A stretch of DNA of 64,000 nt, from the NCBI GenBank assembly GCA_913062815.1, contig CAJXWZ010000020.1:1-64000 (forward strand). The letters run 5' to 3'. The notes under the pieces are model-generated. The model saw only the letters and a program-made list of their open reading frames with translations, searched no databases and was not told the origin of the DNA. This stretch comes from an uncultured Colwellia sp. GTDB taxonomy: Bacteria; Pseudomonadota; Gammaproteobacteria; Enterobacterales; Alteromonadaceae. This document shows positions 48,190 through 57,126 of the stretch, piece after piece. How positions within the stretch are numbered: position 1 is the stretch's first letter; the number at the start of each line of letters is the position of its first letter. A program made the position numbers and the translations under genes.

Positions 48190-49539
48190 ATGGAAAAATT
48201 GTTAATTGTTGATGATGATCCCGGTATACAAAAACAGCTGAAATGGAGCCTATCTGATTATGAAGTGGTCCTTGCCGATACTAGAGAAAGTGCAATAGCG
48301 GCGGTGCGTCGCTATGAGCCTAAAGTAGTGACATTAGATTTAGGCTTACCACCAGATGAAGCAAATGCATCGGAAGGCTTAGCAGCATTAAAAGAAATAT
48401 TATCTATTGCCCCTCACACAAAAGTAATAGTTATTACAGGTAATGATGACAGGACAAACGCTTTAAAAGCAATTGATATGGGCGCTTATGATTTTTACCA
48501 AAAACCGGTTGATGCAGATGTAATCAATGTCATTGTTTCGCGTGCTTTTAGCCTAGCTAATATTGAATATGATAATCGAACAATGAGATCTGTAGTAGGT
48601 ACAGATTCAGGTATTATAGGCAGTAGTGCAAGTATTGAGCGTTTACGTACAATGGTTCAACGAATTGCACCTACAGAGATTACCGCCTTATTATTAGGTG
48701 AAAGTGGTACAGGTAAAGAAGTAACCGCTAAAGCAGTGCACACAGTAAGCAACCGAAAAGATCAGCCCTTCATTGCCATTAATTGTGCATCAATCCCAGA
48801 AAATTTACTAGAAAGTGAGCTTTTTGGTTTTGAAAAGGGTGCCTTTACTGGAGCACATAAAACGACATTAGGAAAAATAGAGTGTGCCCAAGGGGGGACT
48901 TTATTCCTAGATGAAATTGGCGATATGCCTTTTAATTTACAAGCTAAACTATTACGTTTTTTACAAGAAAAAGTGATTGAACGCCTTGGTGGACGTAAAG
49001 AAATACCTGTTGATGTTAGAGTGGTGTGTGCAACTAACCAAAACCTTGAAGAAATGGTTGCCAATAAAGAGTTTCGTGAAGATCTATTTTACCGAATCAC
49101 CGAAATTACTTTAAATATTCCGCCACTTCGTGACCGTGACGAAGATGTTTTGATACTGGCAAATTTCTTTTTACAGCAGTATGCAGCAGAATATAAGCGT
49201 AATGTCAGATCATTTTCAGACGATGGCTTACAGGCCTTGAAGAGTCATCGTTGGCCAGGAAATATACGTGAATTACAAAATAAAGTTAAATCCTCTGTGA
49301 TCATGACTACAGGTACACAAGTTACTGCTTTTGATTTAGGTTTTTTTGATCAGGAAAATACTGAATATGAATTCTCATTAAATTTACGTACAGTGCGTGA
49401 AAGCGCTGAAACTATCGCTATTCAAAAAGCCTATGCTTTGACTGAAGGGAATATGTCAAAAACAGCAGAATTATTAGGCATAACAAGGCCTACCTTATAT
49501 TCATTAATTGAAAAATATGAATTAAATATAAATAGTTAA
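48190..49539 (+). CDS. prsR: PEP-CTERM sigma-54 response regulator PrsR
   Basis: NtrC-type activator that opens sigma-54 promoters. The 449-residue protein has a receiver domain (LIVDDDPG, LDLGLPP, KP pair in YQKPVD), an AAA+ domain with GESGTGKE, the sigma-54-contact loop GAFTGAH and GEIGDMP-like DEIGDMP, and a C-terminal Fis-type HTH (MSKTAELLGITRPTLYSLIEKY in parts). It is paired with PrsK by position. A matching sigma-54 promoter lies before the PEP-CTERM gene at 53412. Confidence 0.93.
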   Translation: MEKLLIVDDDPGIQKQLKWSLSDYEVVLADTRESAIAAVRRYEPKVVTLDLGLPPDEANASEGLAALKEILSIAPHTKVIVITGNDDRTNALKAIDMGAYDFYQKPVDADVINVIVSRAFSLANIEYDNRTMRSVVGTDSGIIGSSASIERLRTMVQRIAPTEITALLLGESGTGKEVTAKAVHTVSNRKDQPFIAINCASIPENLLESELFGFEKGAFTGAHKTTLGKIECAQGGTLFLDEIGDMPFNLQAKLLRFLQEKVIERLGGRKEIPVDVRVVCATNQNLEEMVANKEFREDLFYRITEITLNIPPLRDRDEDVLILANFFLQQYAAEYKRNVRSFSDDGLQALKSHRWPGNIRELQNKVKSSVIMTTGTQVTAFDLGFFDQENTEYEFSLNLRTVRESAETIAIQKAYALTEGNMSKTAELLGITRPTLYSLIEKYELNINS

Positions 49540-49567
49540 TACAGTTGGATTGTGGGAAATAACCAAA

Positions 49568-52360
49568 ATGAGTTTTTTTATAAAGTTAGTTTTGATAAGC
49601 AGCTTGTATTTATTTTTAAATACAGTATCGGCAAAAAGCAACCATTATGAAAACGCTATACAAGCGTACTATTCCAATAATATCGATGCCGCTTTAATTC
49701 ACCTTAAAAATGCATTGCGGGATAATGAGCAAAATCTTCCAGCCAAATTACTGTTAGCTGAAGTACTTATTAAAAAGCATTCATATTCGGCAGCAGAGCA
49801 AGAATTAAACGATGCTATTTTACAAGGAGCAGATATAAATCTAATAATAGAACCGCTAGGTAGAAGTTTATTATTACAAGGAAAATTCGATTCAGTTATC
49901 AAGCTAGCGGATGAAAAAATATTACATAGCAATGGTAGGTTATCATTCAATCTACTTAAGGCAAAAGCCTTTCAAGGATTAAAAGACATTGTTGCGGCAG
50001 AAGCAGTATATAATGAAATATTAATTGAACACCCCAATAATACGGGTACAACGCTAGAGCTAGCGGCCATTTACATTACACAAGAACAGTTTAACAAAGC
50101 CAAAGCTCTACTGAGCAAAGCCCAAAAGAAAGAGCCTAATAATGGTCGCTTATGGCAATTGAAAGGGCAGTTAGCAAGACGTTTAAGTAACACAGAAAAC
50201 GCAATATCTTTTTATAATAAAGCAATGGTATTGGACCCGGACAATATGGCCATTGTAAGGGCGCTAGCCAGTACATATATTGAATTGCAAAATACCGAAA
50301 AAGCGCAAACGTTAATTGATGATGTATTAGCTTTGTATCCAAATGACATACAAGCACAATTAATGAAGAGCAATATTTTGAAATTACAAGATAAAGATAA
50401 GTTATCTAATGTAATACTAATGAAGTTAACGAATCAATTATCAGCTATTGACGAAAATTTTATGCTATCGCAACCTGACTTATTACTCATTGATGCTGTG
50501 AGTAGTTATGGGCAAGAAAATTGGTTGCAGTCTCAACAAAAATTTCAAAAGTATGTTAATCAATCATCTAATAACATTGATCTAAGTGCTGTTGTATTAC
50601 TTGCGGACGTGCATGTGAAATTAAATCAAGCTCAAAAGGCTTTAAATTTATTATCAAGTTATGAAGATAAAATAATCTCTAATAAAGACTATGCATTGAT
50701 TCTTGCAGGGTTATATTTACAGTTTAATCAAAACTTCAAAGCTGATTATATTTTGAAAAGATTGCAACAGTCATATAAAAATGATGAAGCGGTATTAATA
50801 CTTTCAGCAAAAGTTTTAAGTAATACAGGTCAAGATAACAAAGCCTTATTATTATTAGAGTCATCATCCAGCCAAAAAGGAGTTAACTTCAAGCATACTT
50901 TAGCGGTAGTTTCACTTCGCCTAGGGGTCCTTGATAAAGCTTTTAAATATTCTCAATCGCTTATTGAATTGTCTCCCGAGGTTGCCGAATATCAATTATT
51001 GCATATACAAGTTTTAATCCAATTAGGACAGCTTGATAAAGCAGAGAAGAGCATTGTCGCATTATATGAAAAACACCCGGATAGTGATCAAGTTAAATTC
51101 ACTTTTGCTTTGTTGCAATTTAATCTCAATAATTTAACTGAAGCGAAGACTTTGTTTAACGAGTTAGTAAAAGCAAGCCCTGAAGACGGTGAAAGTTGGT
51201 TTGTATTGGCTCAAATTGAATATGAATTAGGCAATACAGTAAAGGCAATAGCTATATTAGAACAACAAACCAAAAGTGATGATTATAGGCCTAAAGCTTT
51301 ATATAAGTTAGCGAAAGTGCACTTTGCCGAGCAAGAATATAATGAAAGCTTGGTAGTGGTTAATACCTTGTTGCAGAAAAGTAGGCTTGATGACAGAGCT
51401 TTAGTGCTTAAAGCAGAGAATTTAATTGCATTAAGGCAACTAAAAACGGCGGGACATCAACTTGATATTTTATTTGGCTTATGGAGTGATGACGCAAGAA
51501 ATTTACTGAAATTGAGTAAATTACAAATACAGGTACAAGATTTTTTAGGCGCAGAAAAAAGCTTAATGATGGCTAACAATAAGGCTCCTAATATATTACC
51601 TATAGTTATCGACAACATTAAAGTAAAAATAAAATTAGAAAAACTATCAGAGGCATCAGCTTTGATAGCAAGCGCAGAAAGAACAGGGTATAAAAAAAAT
51701 ATTTACCTTATGATATTAAAAGGTGATATTGAAATGGCCAAAAATAGTGTGTCTAGAGCTTTCTCCTACTACTCAACAGCATTGTCGAAAGATGAAAACA
51801 ACACCATAGCACTCATTAAGCTTGCTCAAATTAGTCAAGCGAAGCAAGAATCTTCCAAATTTATTGGTCAATTAGGCGCTATCGTCAAAGAAAACCCTGA
51901 GCTAGTTCTTCATAAACATATTTATGCAGATCATTTATTTGAGCAGAATAAATTTGAGCAGGCAAAATTTCAATATCAAACATTGCTTACACAAGCTATA
52001 CCTATTGAAAAAAGAGCATTGGCTTTAAACAACTTAGCAATTATTTACCTTGATGAAAATGCTTATCAAGAGGCAATAGAAACGGCCCAACAAGCGCATA
52101 AAATGCTTCCTGCTCCTGCAATCGTCGACACTCTAGGTTGGTCTTTGGTACTATCTGGCGAAATAGCGCAAGGCCTTTCATATTTAAGGCAAGCATTTAG
52201 TATGTCTTCTACTAGCCCCGAAATTCAATATCATATTGCTTATGCTTTAGTTCAATTAAATCGAGTTGGCGAAGCTAGGATGATGTTGCTGAATATCATC
52301 AAACAGCCAGATACCTTTGTAGAGTATAAATTAGCGAAAACATTATTGAGTGAATTATAG
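49568..52360 (+). CDS. prsT: PEP-CTERM system TPR protein PrsT
   Basis: A large TPR protein of the exosortase A locus, thought to help protein or polysaccharide export. The 930-residue product has a signal peptide (cleavage near NTVSA-KSNH) and then a long run of about 20 tetratricopeptide repeats. Family members are usually lipoproteins; I see no lipobox cysteine in this signal. The frame begins at TTG 49550, but the ATG at 49568 has GGGAAA upstream and begins the signal peptide. It is third in the prsKRT operon. Confidence 0.88.
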   Translation: MSFFIKLVLISSLYLFLNTVSAKSNHYENAIQAYYSNNIDAALIHLKNALRDNEQNLPAKLLLAEVLIKKHSYSAAEQELNDAILQGADINLIIEPLGRSLLLQGKFDSVIKLADEKILHSNGRLSFNLLKAKAFQGLKDIVAAEAVYNEILIEHPNNTGTTLELAAIYITQEQFNKAKALLSKAQKKEPNNGRLWQLKGQLARRLSNTENAISFYNKAMVLDPDNMAIVRALASTYIELQNTEKAQTLIDDVLALYPNDIQAQLMKSNILKLQDKDKLSNVILMKLTNQLSAIDENFMLSQPDLLLIDAVSSYGQENWLQSQQKFQKYVNQSSNNIDLSAVVLLADVHVKLNQAQKALNLLSSYEDKIISNKDYALILAGLYLQFNQNFKADYILKRLQQSYKNDEAVLILSAKVLSNTGQDNKALLLLESSSSQKGVNFKHTLAVVSLRLGVLDKAFKYSQSLIELSPEVAEYQLLHIQVLIQLGQLDKAEKSIVALYEKHPDSDQVKFTFALLQFNLNNLTEAKTLFNELVKASPEDGESWFVLAQIEYELGNTVKAIAILEQQTKSDDYRPKALYKLAKVHFAEQEYNESLVVVNTLLQKSRLDDRALVLKAENLIALRQLKTAGHQLDILFGLWSDDARNLLKLSKLQIQVQDFLGAEKSLMMANNKAPNILPIVIDNIKVKIKLEKLSEASALIASAERTGYKKNIYLMILKGDIEMAKNSVSRAFSYYSTALSKDENNTIALIKLAQISQAKQESSKFIGQLGAIVKENPELVLHKHIYADHLFEQNKFEQAKFQYQTLLTQAIPIEKRALALNNLAIIYLDENAYQEAIETAQQAHKMLPAPAIVDTLGWSLVLSGEIAQGLSYLRQAFSMSSTSPEIQYHIAYALVQLNRVGEARMMLLNIIKQPDTFVEYKLAKTLLSEL

Positions 52361-52465
52361 CGTTCAGGCTTCTGTATATGAGCGAGTAACTTTATGTGTT
52401 AGGCCGGTAATGCTTATTCAGCATAGCTGGGGATATTCAAATAAAGTTATTTAATAGCTGCAAAT

Positions 52466-52499
52466 AAAAATGCCGAACAAAAACTTGTTCGGCATTTTT
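52466..52499. terminator. Bidirectional terminator prsT / PEP-CTERM gene
   Basis: A perfect 15-bp stem (AAAAATGCCGAACAA with TTGTTCGGCATTTTT, loop AAAC) with T-runs on both strands, between the convergent prsT and PEP-CTERM genes. Confidence 0.93.
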
Positions 52500-52527
52500 A
52501 TACAATACAATTTATTTATTTATTTAT

Positions 52528-53412
52528 TTATTTTGCTATTTTATTATTACGCTGAGTAATAAAAATGAGTAATCCGAGTAGAAAGATTAATAAAGTTGAA
52601 GGTTCAGGTATATCAACGGTAGCAATCGTCAGACTATAATCCTCAACCTCTCCTTGATCTTGAAATCCAGTAGCAATTAAATTCATGTTATCCGCATGGT
52701 TTTCAAGAGAGTTTTCACATACAATTCTGGCTCTTAGCCAAATATCTTTAAGTGCATTAAGTACTGGCACTCTTAGCTCAGCACTAAAAAATGTAGCACT
52801 TGTATCAGCGCTATTTTTAATTTTTTTATTCCAGCGATTATCATCAGCGTTCCAGGTGTTACCATCTCGGTTAACTGAGCCTAATGTTCCTAAATCGTTC
52901 CAACGTGTTAAATCCCAGTTTGTATTGCCACTAGTGGCAACATTACCTTCTGAGTCAACATTTTTCCACCACTTCTCGGCAATTATAGTTTCGTTTTCGC
53001 TCCAAGAGCCATCTTGATTCCAATCAACCCATGACTTTAGTTGGTCATATTTATGATTACCATCCGTAGATCGAGTAACGTCAAATTGAAATCTTACTAA
53101 GCCGCCAGTAGTTAATTCTCCGTTTTGAATCCATGTCGCACCACCATCTGAAGAGGTAACCCATGACACACCGTCATTTGTTCCTGAGTTTTGTTCAGAT
53201 GCGTCATTAGAGCTTTCAGAGGTCCATTGACTGCCTAACTTCTGCCATCGGTCGGTACTATGACACGCGGATGACTCTTGACTTGAAGCATTACCGTAAT
53301 CATAAGAGCCAGATTTAGTAGAGCAATCTACTACATTGGTAGAAGTAGCATAAGAAAACTGGGAGAATCCGAGTAAAGTTAAGCCAGCTAAAGCAACCTT
53401 AAAACATTTCAT
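52528..53412 (-). CDS. PEP-CTERM/GEVED-domain surface protein
   Basis: A 294-residue exported protein and probable exosortase substrate. It has a signal peptide (MKCFKVALAGLTLLGFSQFSYA), a Trp/Asp/Asn/Ser-rich middle with DWNQDG, the GEVEDYSL motif of GEVED domains, and a C-terminal sorting signal: PEPSTLL, a hydrophobic helix, and RNNKIAK. The exosortase should cleave at PEP and release the protein into the matrix. The frame is open to 53463 but the signal peptide begins at 53412. A sigma-54 promoter and an inverted repeat lie just upstream. TTTA repeats overlap its stop codon. Confidence 0.92.
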   Translation of the reverse strand: MKCFKVALAGLTLLGFSQFSYATSTNVVDCSTKSGSYDYGNASSQESSACHSTDRWQKLGSQWTSESSNDASEQNSGTNDGVSWVTSSDGGATWIQNGELTTGGLVRFQFDVTRSTDGNHKYDQLKSWVDWNQDGSWSENETIIAEKWWKNVDSEGNVATSGNTNWDLTRWNDLGTLGSVNRDGNTWNADDNRWNKKIKNSADTSATFFSAELRVPVLNALKDIWLRARIVCENSLENHADNMNLIATGFQDQGEVEDYSLTIATVDIPEPSTLLIFLLGLLIFITQRNNKIAK

Positions 53413-53447
53413 TTTATTTATACCTGTATAAAACATACCAATCACAG

Positions 53448-53462
53448 GCAAATGTAATGCCA
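53448..53462 (-). promoter_or_regulatory. Sigma-54 promoter of the PEP-CTERM gene
   Basis: On the minus strand TGGCAT-TACAT-TTGC matches the -24/-12 consensus TGGCAC-N5-TTGC with one mismatch. It lies 36 bases before the start codon at 53412, as expected for a short leader. PrsR, a sigma-54 activator, is encoded 4 kb away. Confidence 0.75.
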
Positions 53463-53476
53463 CTATGGCTCGTTAG

Positions 53477-53497
53477 TGTTAAAGTTATTATTTAACA
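53477..53497. promoter_or_regulatory. Inverted repeat upstream of sigma-54 promoter
   Basis: TGTTAAA and TTTAACA form a perfect 7-bp inverted repeat with a 7-base spacer, just upstream of the -24 box. It could be the binding site of PrsR, though closer to the promoter than most activator sites. Confidence 0.45.
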
Positions 53498-53590
53498 ATG
53501 AGTTAACGGTAATTGATGATGAGCTACATAATGAATAATAATTCACTATGTAAAAAATACTGACACACCTTACCCAATTAATTAACGAGG

Positions 53591-54646
53591 CTATAAATTA
53601 CCTTCAACTTGCTCTTGTGCATATTGACGGTTTTTTTGTTTAAGCAATTTATCTACATAACGAGCCATTTTTACTTTCTGCTTAATATTTGTTTCTAGCA
53701 GTTCTTCAACTTCTCTTAATACCTCCTTTATATTTTCAACATTTTCAGTTGAATTAACAATCAACTGTTGTGGAGGTGCATGCGAGGGCTCTTGATTTTG
53801 AGTGTTTTCCAACCCTTTAGTGTTCAACGAGCCGGTAAGTTCAGCAGACATTTCTTCGGCAACATCGTTAATAGCGTCAATATTAAAATAGTCTAATTCT
53901 TCTAAAAACCCGAACAATAATAGGCGATCAACAAAAATATTTATTTTTCGAGGAACACCAAGTGTTTTTTTATGAATGGCGTCAAATGCAGTATCCGAGA
54001 ACAAAGACTCTTTATCACAACCTGCTTGCTGTAATCTATGATTAATATAGTGTTTAACTTCTTCAAGACTTAGCGGTTTTAGATGTGCAGAGGCTATTAT
54101 TCGTTGTCTAAATTGCTCCATGTTTGGCGCTTGAATAATGTCTTTCAATTCTTCTTGGCCTAAAAGAAAACTTTGAATAAGCGGCTTATCATCGAGCTGA
54201 AAGTTCGATAGCATGCGTAATTCTTCAACCGTCTCAGCAGGTAAATTCTGCGCTTCATCAACAAGCAATAATGCTCGCTTGCCTTGTTGATGTAAACCAA
54301 TCAAAAAAGTTTCAATACAGCGTAACACTTCTGCTTTGCTGTTGCCTTTAAGGGGGATTTTGAATTCTGCTGCTACTAGCTCTAATAATTCTGCGGGTGC
54401 CAATTTCGTAGTAACCAATTGCGCGGCAACAATGTTTTCATCACCAATAGAAGATAATAAATTGCGGGCAATGGTTGTTTTACCCGTACCTATGGGGCCG
54501 GTAATAACAATAAAACCTTCACCTTGATCCAAGCCATACTGTAAATAAGACAGTGCACGTTGATGGTGGTTAGTAGCAAAGAAAAAACGTGGATCTGGGC
54601 TTAATTGAAATGGCTTTTCTGAGAAACCATAGTAACTTTCGTACAT
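53591..54646 (-). CDS. XrtA-associated ATPase (ExeA-like)
   Basis: A 351-residue AAA+ ATPase of the ExeA/GspA type found in exosortase A polysaccharide loci. It opens with YYGFSEKPFQLSPDPRFFF, then GPIGTGKTTIARN (Walker A), LLVDEAQNL (Walker B) and SNFQLDDKPLIQ. The C-terminal quarter is a charged helical region. No transmembrane helix is seen. It is last in the minus-strand EPS operon, one base behind the outer-membrane protein gene. Confidence 0.88.
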   Translation of the reverse strand: MYESYYGFSEKPFQLSPDPRFFFATNHHQRALSYLQYGLDQGEGFIVITGPIGTGKTTIARNLLSSIGDENIVAAQLVTTKLAPAELLELVAAEFKIPLKGNSKAEVLRCIETFLIGLHQQGKRALLLVDEAQNLPAETVEELRMLSNFQLDDKPLIQSFLLGQEELKDIIQAPNMEQFRQRIIASAHLKPLSLEEVKHYINHRLQQAGCDKESLFSDTAFDAIHKKTLGVPRKINIFVDRLLLFGFLEELDYFNIDAINDVAEEMSAELTGSLNTKGLENTQNQEPSHAPPQQLIVNSTENVENIKEVLREVEELLETNIKQKVKMARYVDKLLKQKNRQYAQEQVEGNL

Positions 54647-54647
54647 A

Positions 54648-56261
54648 TTAAAATTCTTTTGTTACGTTTATAATTGCGCGTATTTCTTCATAATCATATT
54701 GCGCGGAAGTTGAACTTCGGTTCATGTGCTGTATGGTAAAATGTCCAGATAATGACGACGCTAAATCTTTAGTATAAGTGGTTGATATGGTTCTGTAGTA
54801 GTCCTCTTGTTGTCTGTTATTAGTATTTTCGTTATCAAAAAGGCGATAATCAAATTTGGCTAAAAAGGTCAATTTACTTTTGCCACTAATTTTTCTATCA
54901 ATAGAAATTGAAGCGCTTAATGTATCATCAATAATTTTTGTCTCAAGAGCTTCACGCCTGGTGGCCGAACTATTAATAGTAAAGGAAGTTCGACTGAATT
55001 GCAGTTTAGTGGCCCAAGAGAGAGTTTTATTTAATGAAAATTCATTACTTTCTACAGGTTCTAATTTAAAAAAACTGCCTAACTGGTATTCGCCATCACT
55101 CGGCCTGTCTGCTTGAGAAAAGCACTGATTGATATCGGTTACCTCTTCACCATTAGGACACCAAAAAAGGCCTAAATCAATTTGTTCAAAATTGTTTCTA
55201 TCGAATACTTCTATACTTTCATCATATCTAATAGAGTTCGTTAAACGTTTTGTTTTGTGATTTAAATCTAGGCTGTATGAATCGCCAAAAAAACGCTGGC
55301 TATAGCTTGCGGAGAGAGATGATCTTGCAGAAGGTTGCCATTGTACAGAGCCAGCAGGATAATCATCGCTCACATTTTTATCGGCAACATAGTTATAAGA
55401 CAAATTTACTATTAAGCGAGGTGAAATCAACCATCTAACGCCAGGACCCCATGAAGATGTAGTCTGTTGACTTTGATTAATAAAGTCACCTGTAAAGTCT
55501 TCATCGTAAAAACGTATAAAAGGCGTCAATAGATAAGGTGTAATAAACCCAAATTGAGCATCTATACGGTACTGATCACCTTTTCTTGTGTCACCAGAAA
55601 AATCTTGACTTTTAGTTGTGAAGTTACTTTGCAATTGCCAGAATACTCGTCGGGCGCTGTTCCCATTATGTCCATTTACTGTCGCAATGGCGCCTTTATA
55701 TTCACCTAAGTCATCTTCAGATTGGTTAATACTGTAAATAATGGATGAATCAAGTGAGAAGTCATTGTTGTTGACGTTATATCTAATTCCAGCTGAATAA
55801 ATTTCTGATTGAACCGTATCGCCACTTACTAGGTCGGCAAGGCCATTTTTGGCACTATTTCTACTTATGTTGTCTACTTTTGCATATGCAATTAATTCAG
55901 GGCCACTAGACCAGAGTTTATATCGCCCTTCAGTATCAATTTTTAAAAAATTATCACGTAATTCATTGTCATGACTAAAGAAAATATTGCTGTTTTGGCC
56001 CGAAAAAGAGAAATCGGCTAACCGTGATGCATAGCTAGCATTTAATCCAACAATCGCCTGAGAAACCAAACTAGACGTTGAATCGGATGTGGTTAATTCA
56101 ACATTGTCAGTATAAGTTTCTTCTATACCAAAATTTGGTACAAACTCCCACTCCCCACTAAAAACCAAATTGGGAACTGTAAAGCAAGTTAATAGTGCCA
56201 TAACTTTGGCATTACGAAAGTGTTTAATTTTTCTTACCGTAGCCATAGCCATAATAGCCAT
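54648..56261 (-). CDS. PEP-CTERM-associated outer-membrane protein
   Basis: A protein of about 537 residues with an N-terminal signal (VMALLTCFTVPNLVFS) and long runs of alternating strands ending in EEIRAIINVTKEF, with a C-terminal Phe typical of outer-membrane beta barrels. Family members (TIGR03016 type) occur only in exosortase A loci. A role as export channel is likely but unproven. Several ATGs lie at the start; I chose 56261 because AAAAAGG sits six bases before it. The start overlaps the end of the kinase gene by 38 bases. Confidence 0.8.
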   Translation of the reverse strand: MAIMAMATVRKIKHFRNAKVMALLTCFTVPNLVFSGEWEFVPNFGIEETYTDNVELTTSDSTSSLVSQAIVGLNASYASRLADFSFSGQNSNIFFSHDNELRDNFLKIDTEGRYKLWSSGPELIAYAKVDNISRNSAKNGLADLVSGDTVQSEIYSAGIRYNVNNNDFSLDSSIIYSINQSEDDLGEYKGAIATVNGHNGNSARRVFWQLQSNFTTKSQDFSGDTRKGDQYRIDAQFGFITPYLLTPFIRFYDEDFTGDFINQSQQTTSSWGPGVRWLISPRLIVNLSYNYVADKNVSDDYPAGSVQWQPSARSSLSASYSQRFFGDSYSLDLNHKTKRLTNSIRYDESIEVFDRNNFEQIDLGLFWCPNGEEVTDINQCFSQADRPSDGEYQLGSFFKLEPVESNEFSLNKTLSWATKLQFSRTSFTINSSATRREALETKIIDDTLSASISIDRKISGKSKLTFLAKFDYRLFDNENTNNRQQEDYYRTISTTYTKDLASSLSGHFTIQHMNRSSTSAQYDYEEIRAIINVTKEF

Positions 56262-57123
56262 ATTCATCCTTTTTCGATCTTAGCGTTTTATTCATCACAA
56301 AACCAACAGCGATATCTTCATTAAGTTGAGCAACAGCTTTTTTAACATTTTCTAGTTTAGCTTTTGATTCTTCAACTACCACAACCGCTTGACCAACTAA
56401 ACTTGACAATACCGGTGTTTCTGTAACGCCTAATATTGGTGGGCAATCAAAAATAACAATACGGTCAGGGTAACGAACAGCTAATTCTTCTGCTAAGGTT
56501 GCCATTCTAGCACTAGCTAATAATTCATTGGTTAAACGGTGTGGTTTACCTGCTGGAATCAACTTTAAATTAGGGATGTTAGTGTTATAAATAACCTCCC
56601 CCAATGAATCTACTTCAGATAATAAATATTCTAGTAACCCTTTTTTGCTTTCAAACTCTAACTCTCGATGCAGGCTTGGTCTAAGCACATCGGCATCAAT
56701 TAGCAGTACTGTTTTGTCTTGCTCAAGCGCAATGCTAAGTGCTAAGTTGATAGAAATAAAAGTCTTACCTTCATTAGGAGTAGAGCTACTTACCATTATT
56801 AAATTACTGTGTTTCAACGTTTTAGCTGTTGGACCAAAAGCATTGTTCAGTAGTTTCCGTTTTATATGACGGAATTCTTCTTGAATATGATGAGCACTAT
56901 CAGGGCTGTAAATAAAGCCGCGTTCAGTCAAACGGTCACCGTTAAGGGTAATTTCTTCTTTATCATTCTTGTATGTATCCACCTCTTTACTTTCAACAGT
57001 AGTGGGTACATGCTCTTTTGTATTCCTCTGATTTTGTTCTTTTTTAGGTTCAATTTCAGACTTGGCAGAATTCTTTAATGATGCTTCTTTTTGTTTAGCT
57101 AATGCTTTTTCTATAGTACTCAC
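56224..57123 (-). CDS. CpsD/CapB-type tyrosine autokinase
   Basis: A 299-residue BY-kinase that controls exopolysaccharide synthesis by self-phosphorylation. It has the Walker A variant NEGKTFISINLA, Walker A' LLIDADVLRPSLH, Walker B IVIFDCPP and a Tyr-rich C-terminal cluster (DEYGYYGYGYGKKN) where phosphorylation occurs. The activator domain is on a separate protein, the chain-length gene just upstream (three-base gap), as in Gram-positive pairs and exosortase A loci. The N-terminal 90 residues are charged and low in complexity. Confidence 0.9.
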   Translation of the reverse strand: MSTIEKALAKQKEASLKNSAKSEIEPKKEQNQRNTKEHVPTTVESKEVDTYKNDKEEITLNGDRLTERGFIYSPDSAHHIQEEFRHIKRKLLNNAFGPTAKTLKHSNLIMVSSSTPNEGKTFISINLALSIALEQDKTVLLIDADVLRPSLHRELEFESKKGLLEYLLSEVDSLGEVIYNTNIPNLKLIPAGKPHRLTNELLASARMATLAEELAVRYPDRIVIFDCPPILGVTETPVLSSLVGQAVVVVEESKAKLENVKKAVAQLNEDIAVGFVMNKTLRSKKDEYGYYGYGYGKKN

Positions 57124-57126
57124 AGC

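Noticed and set aside
52511..52534. TTTA tandem repeat at the end of the PEP-CTERM gene
   Set aside because: It only overlaps the stop codon; length changes would have little effect on the protein.
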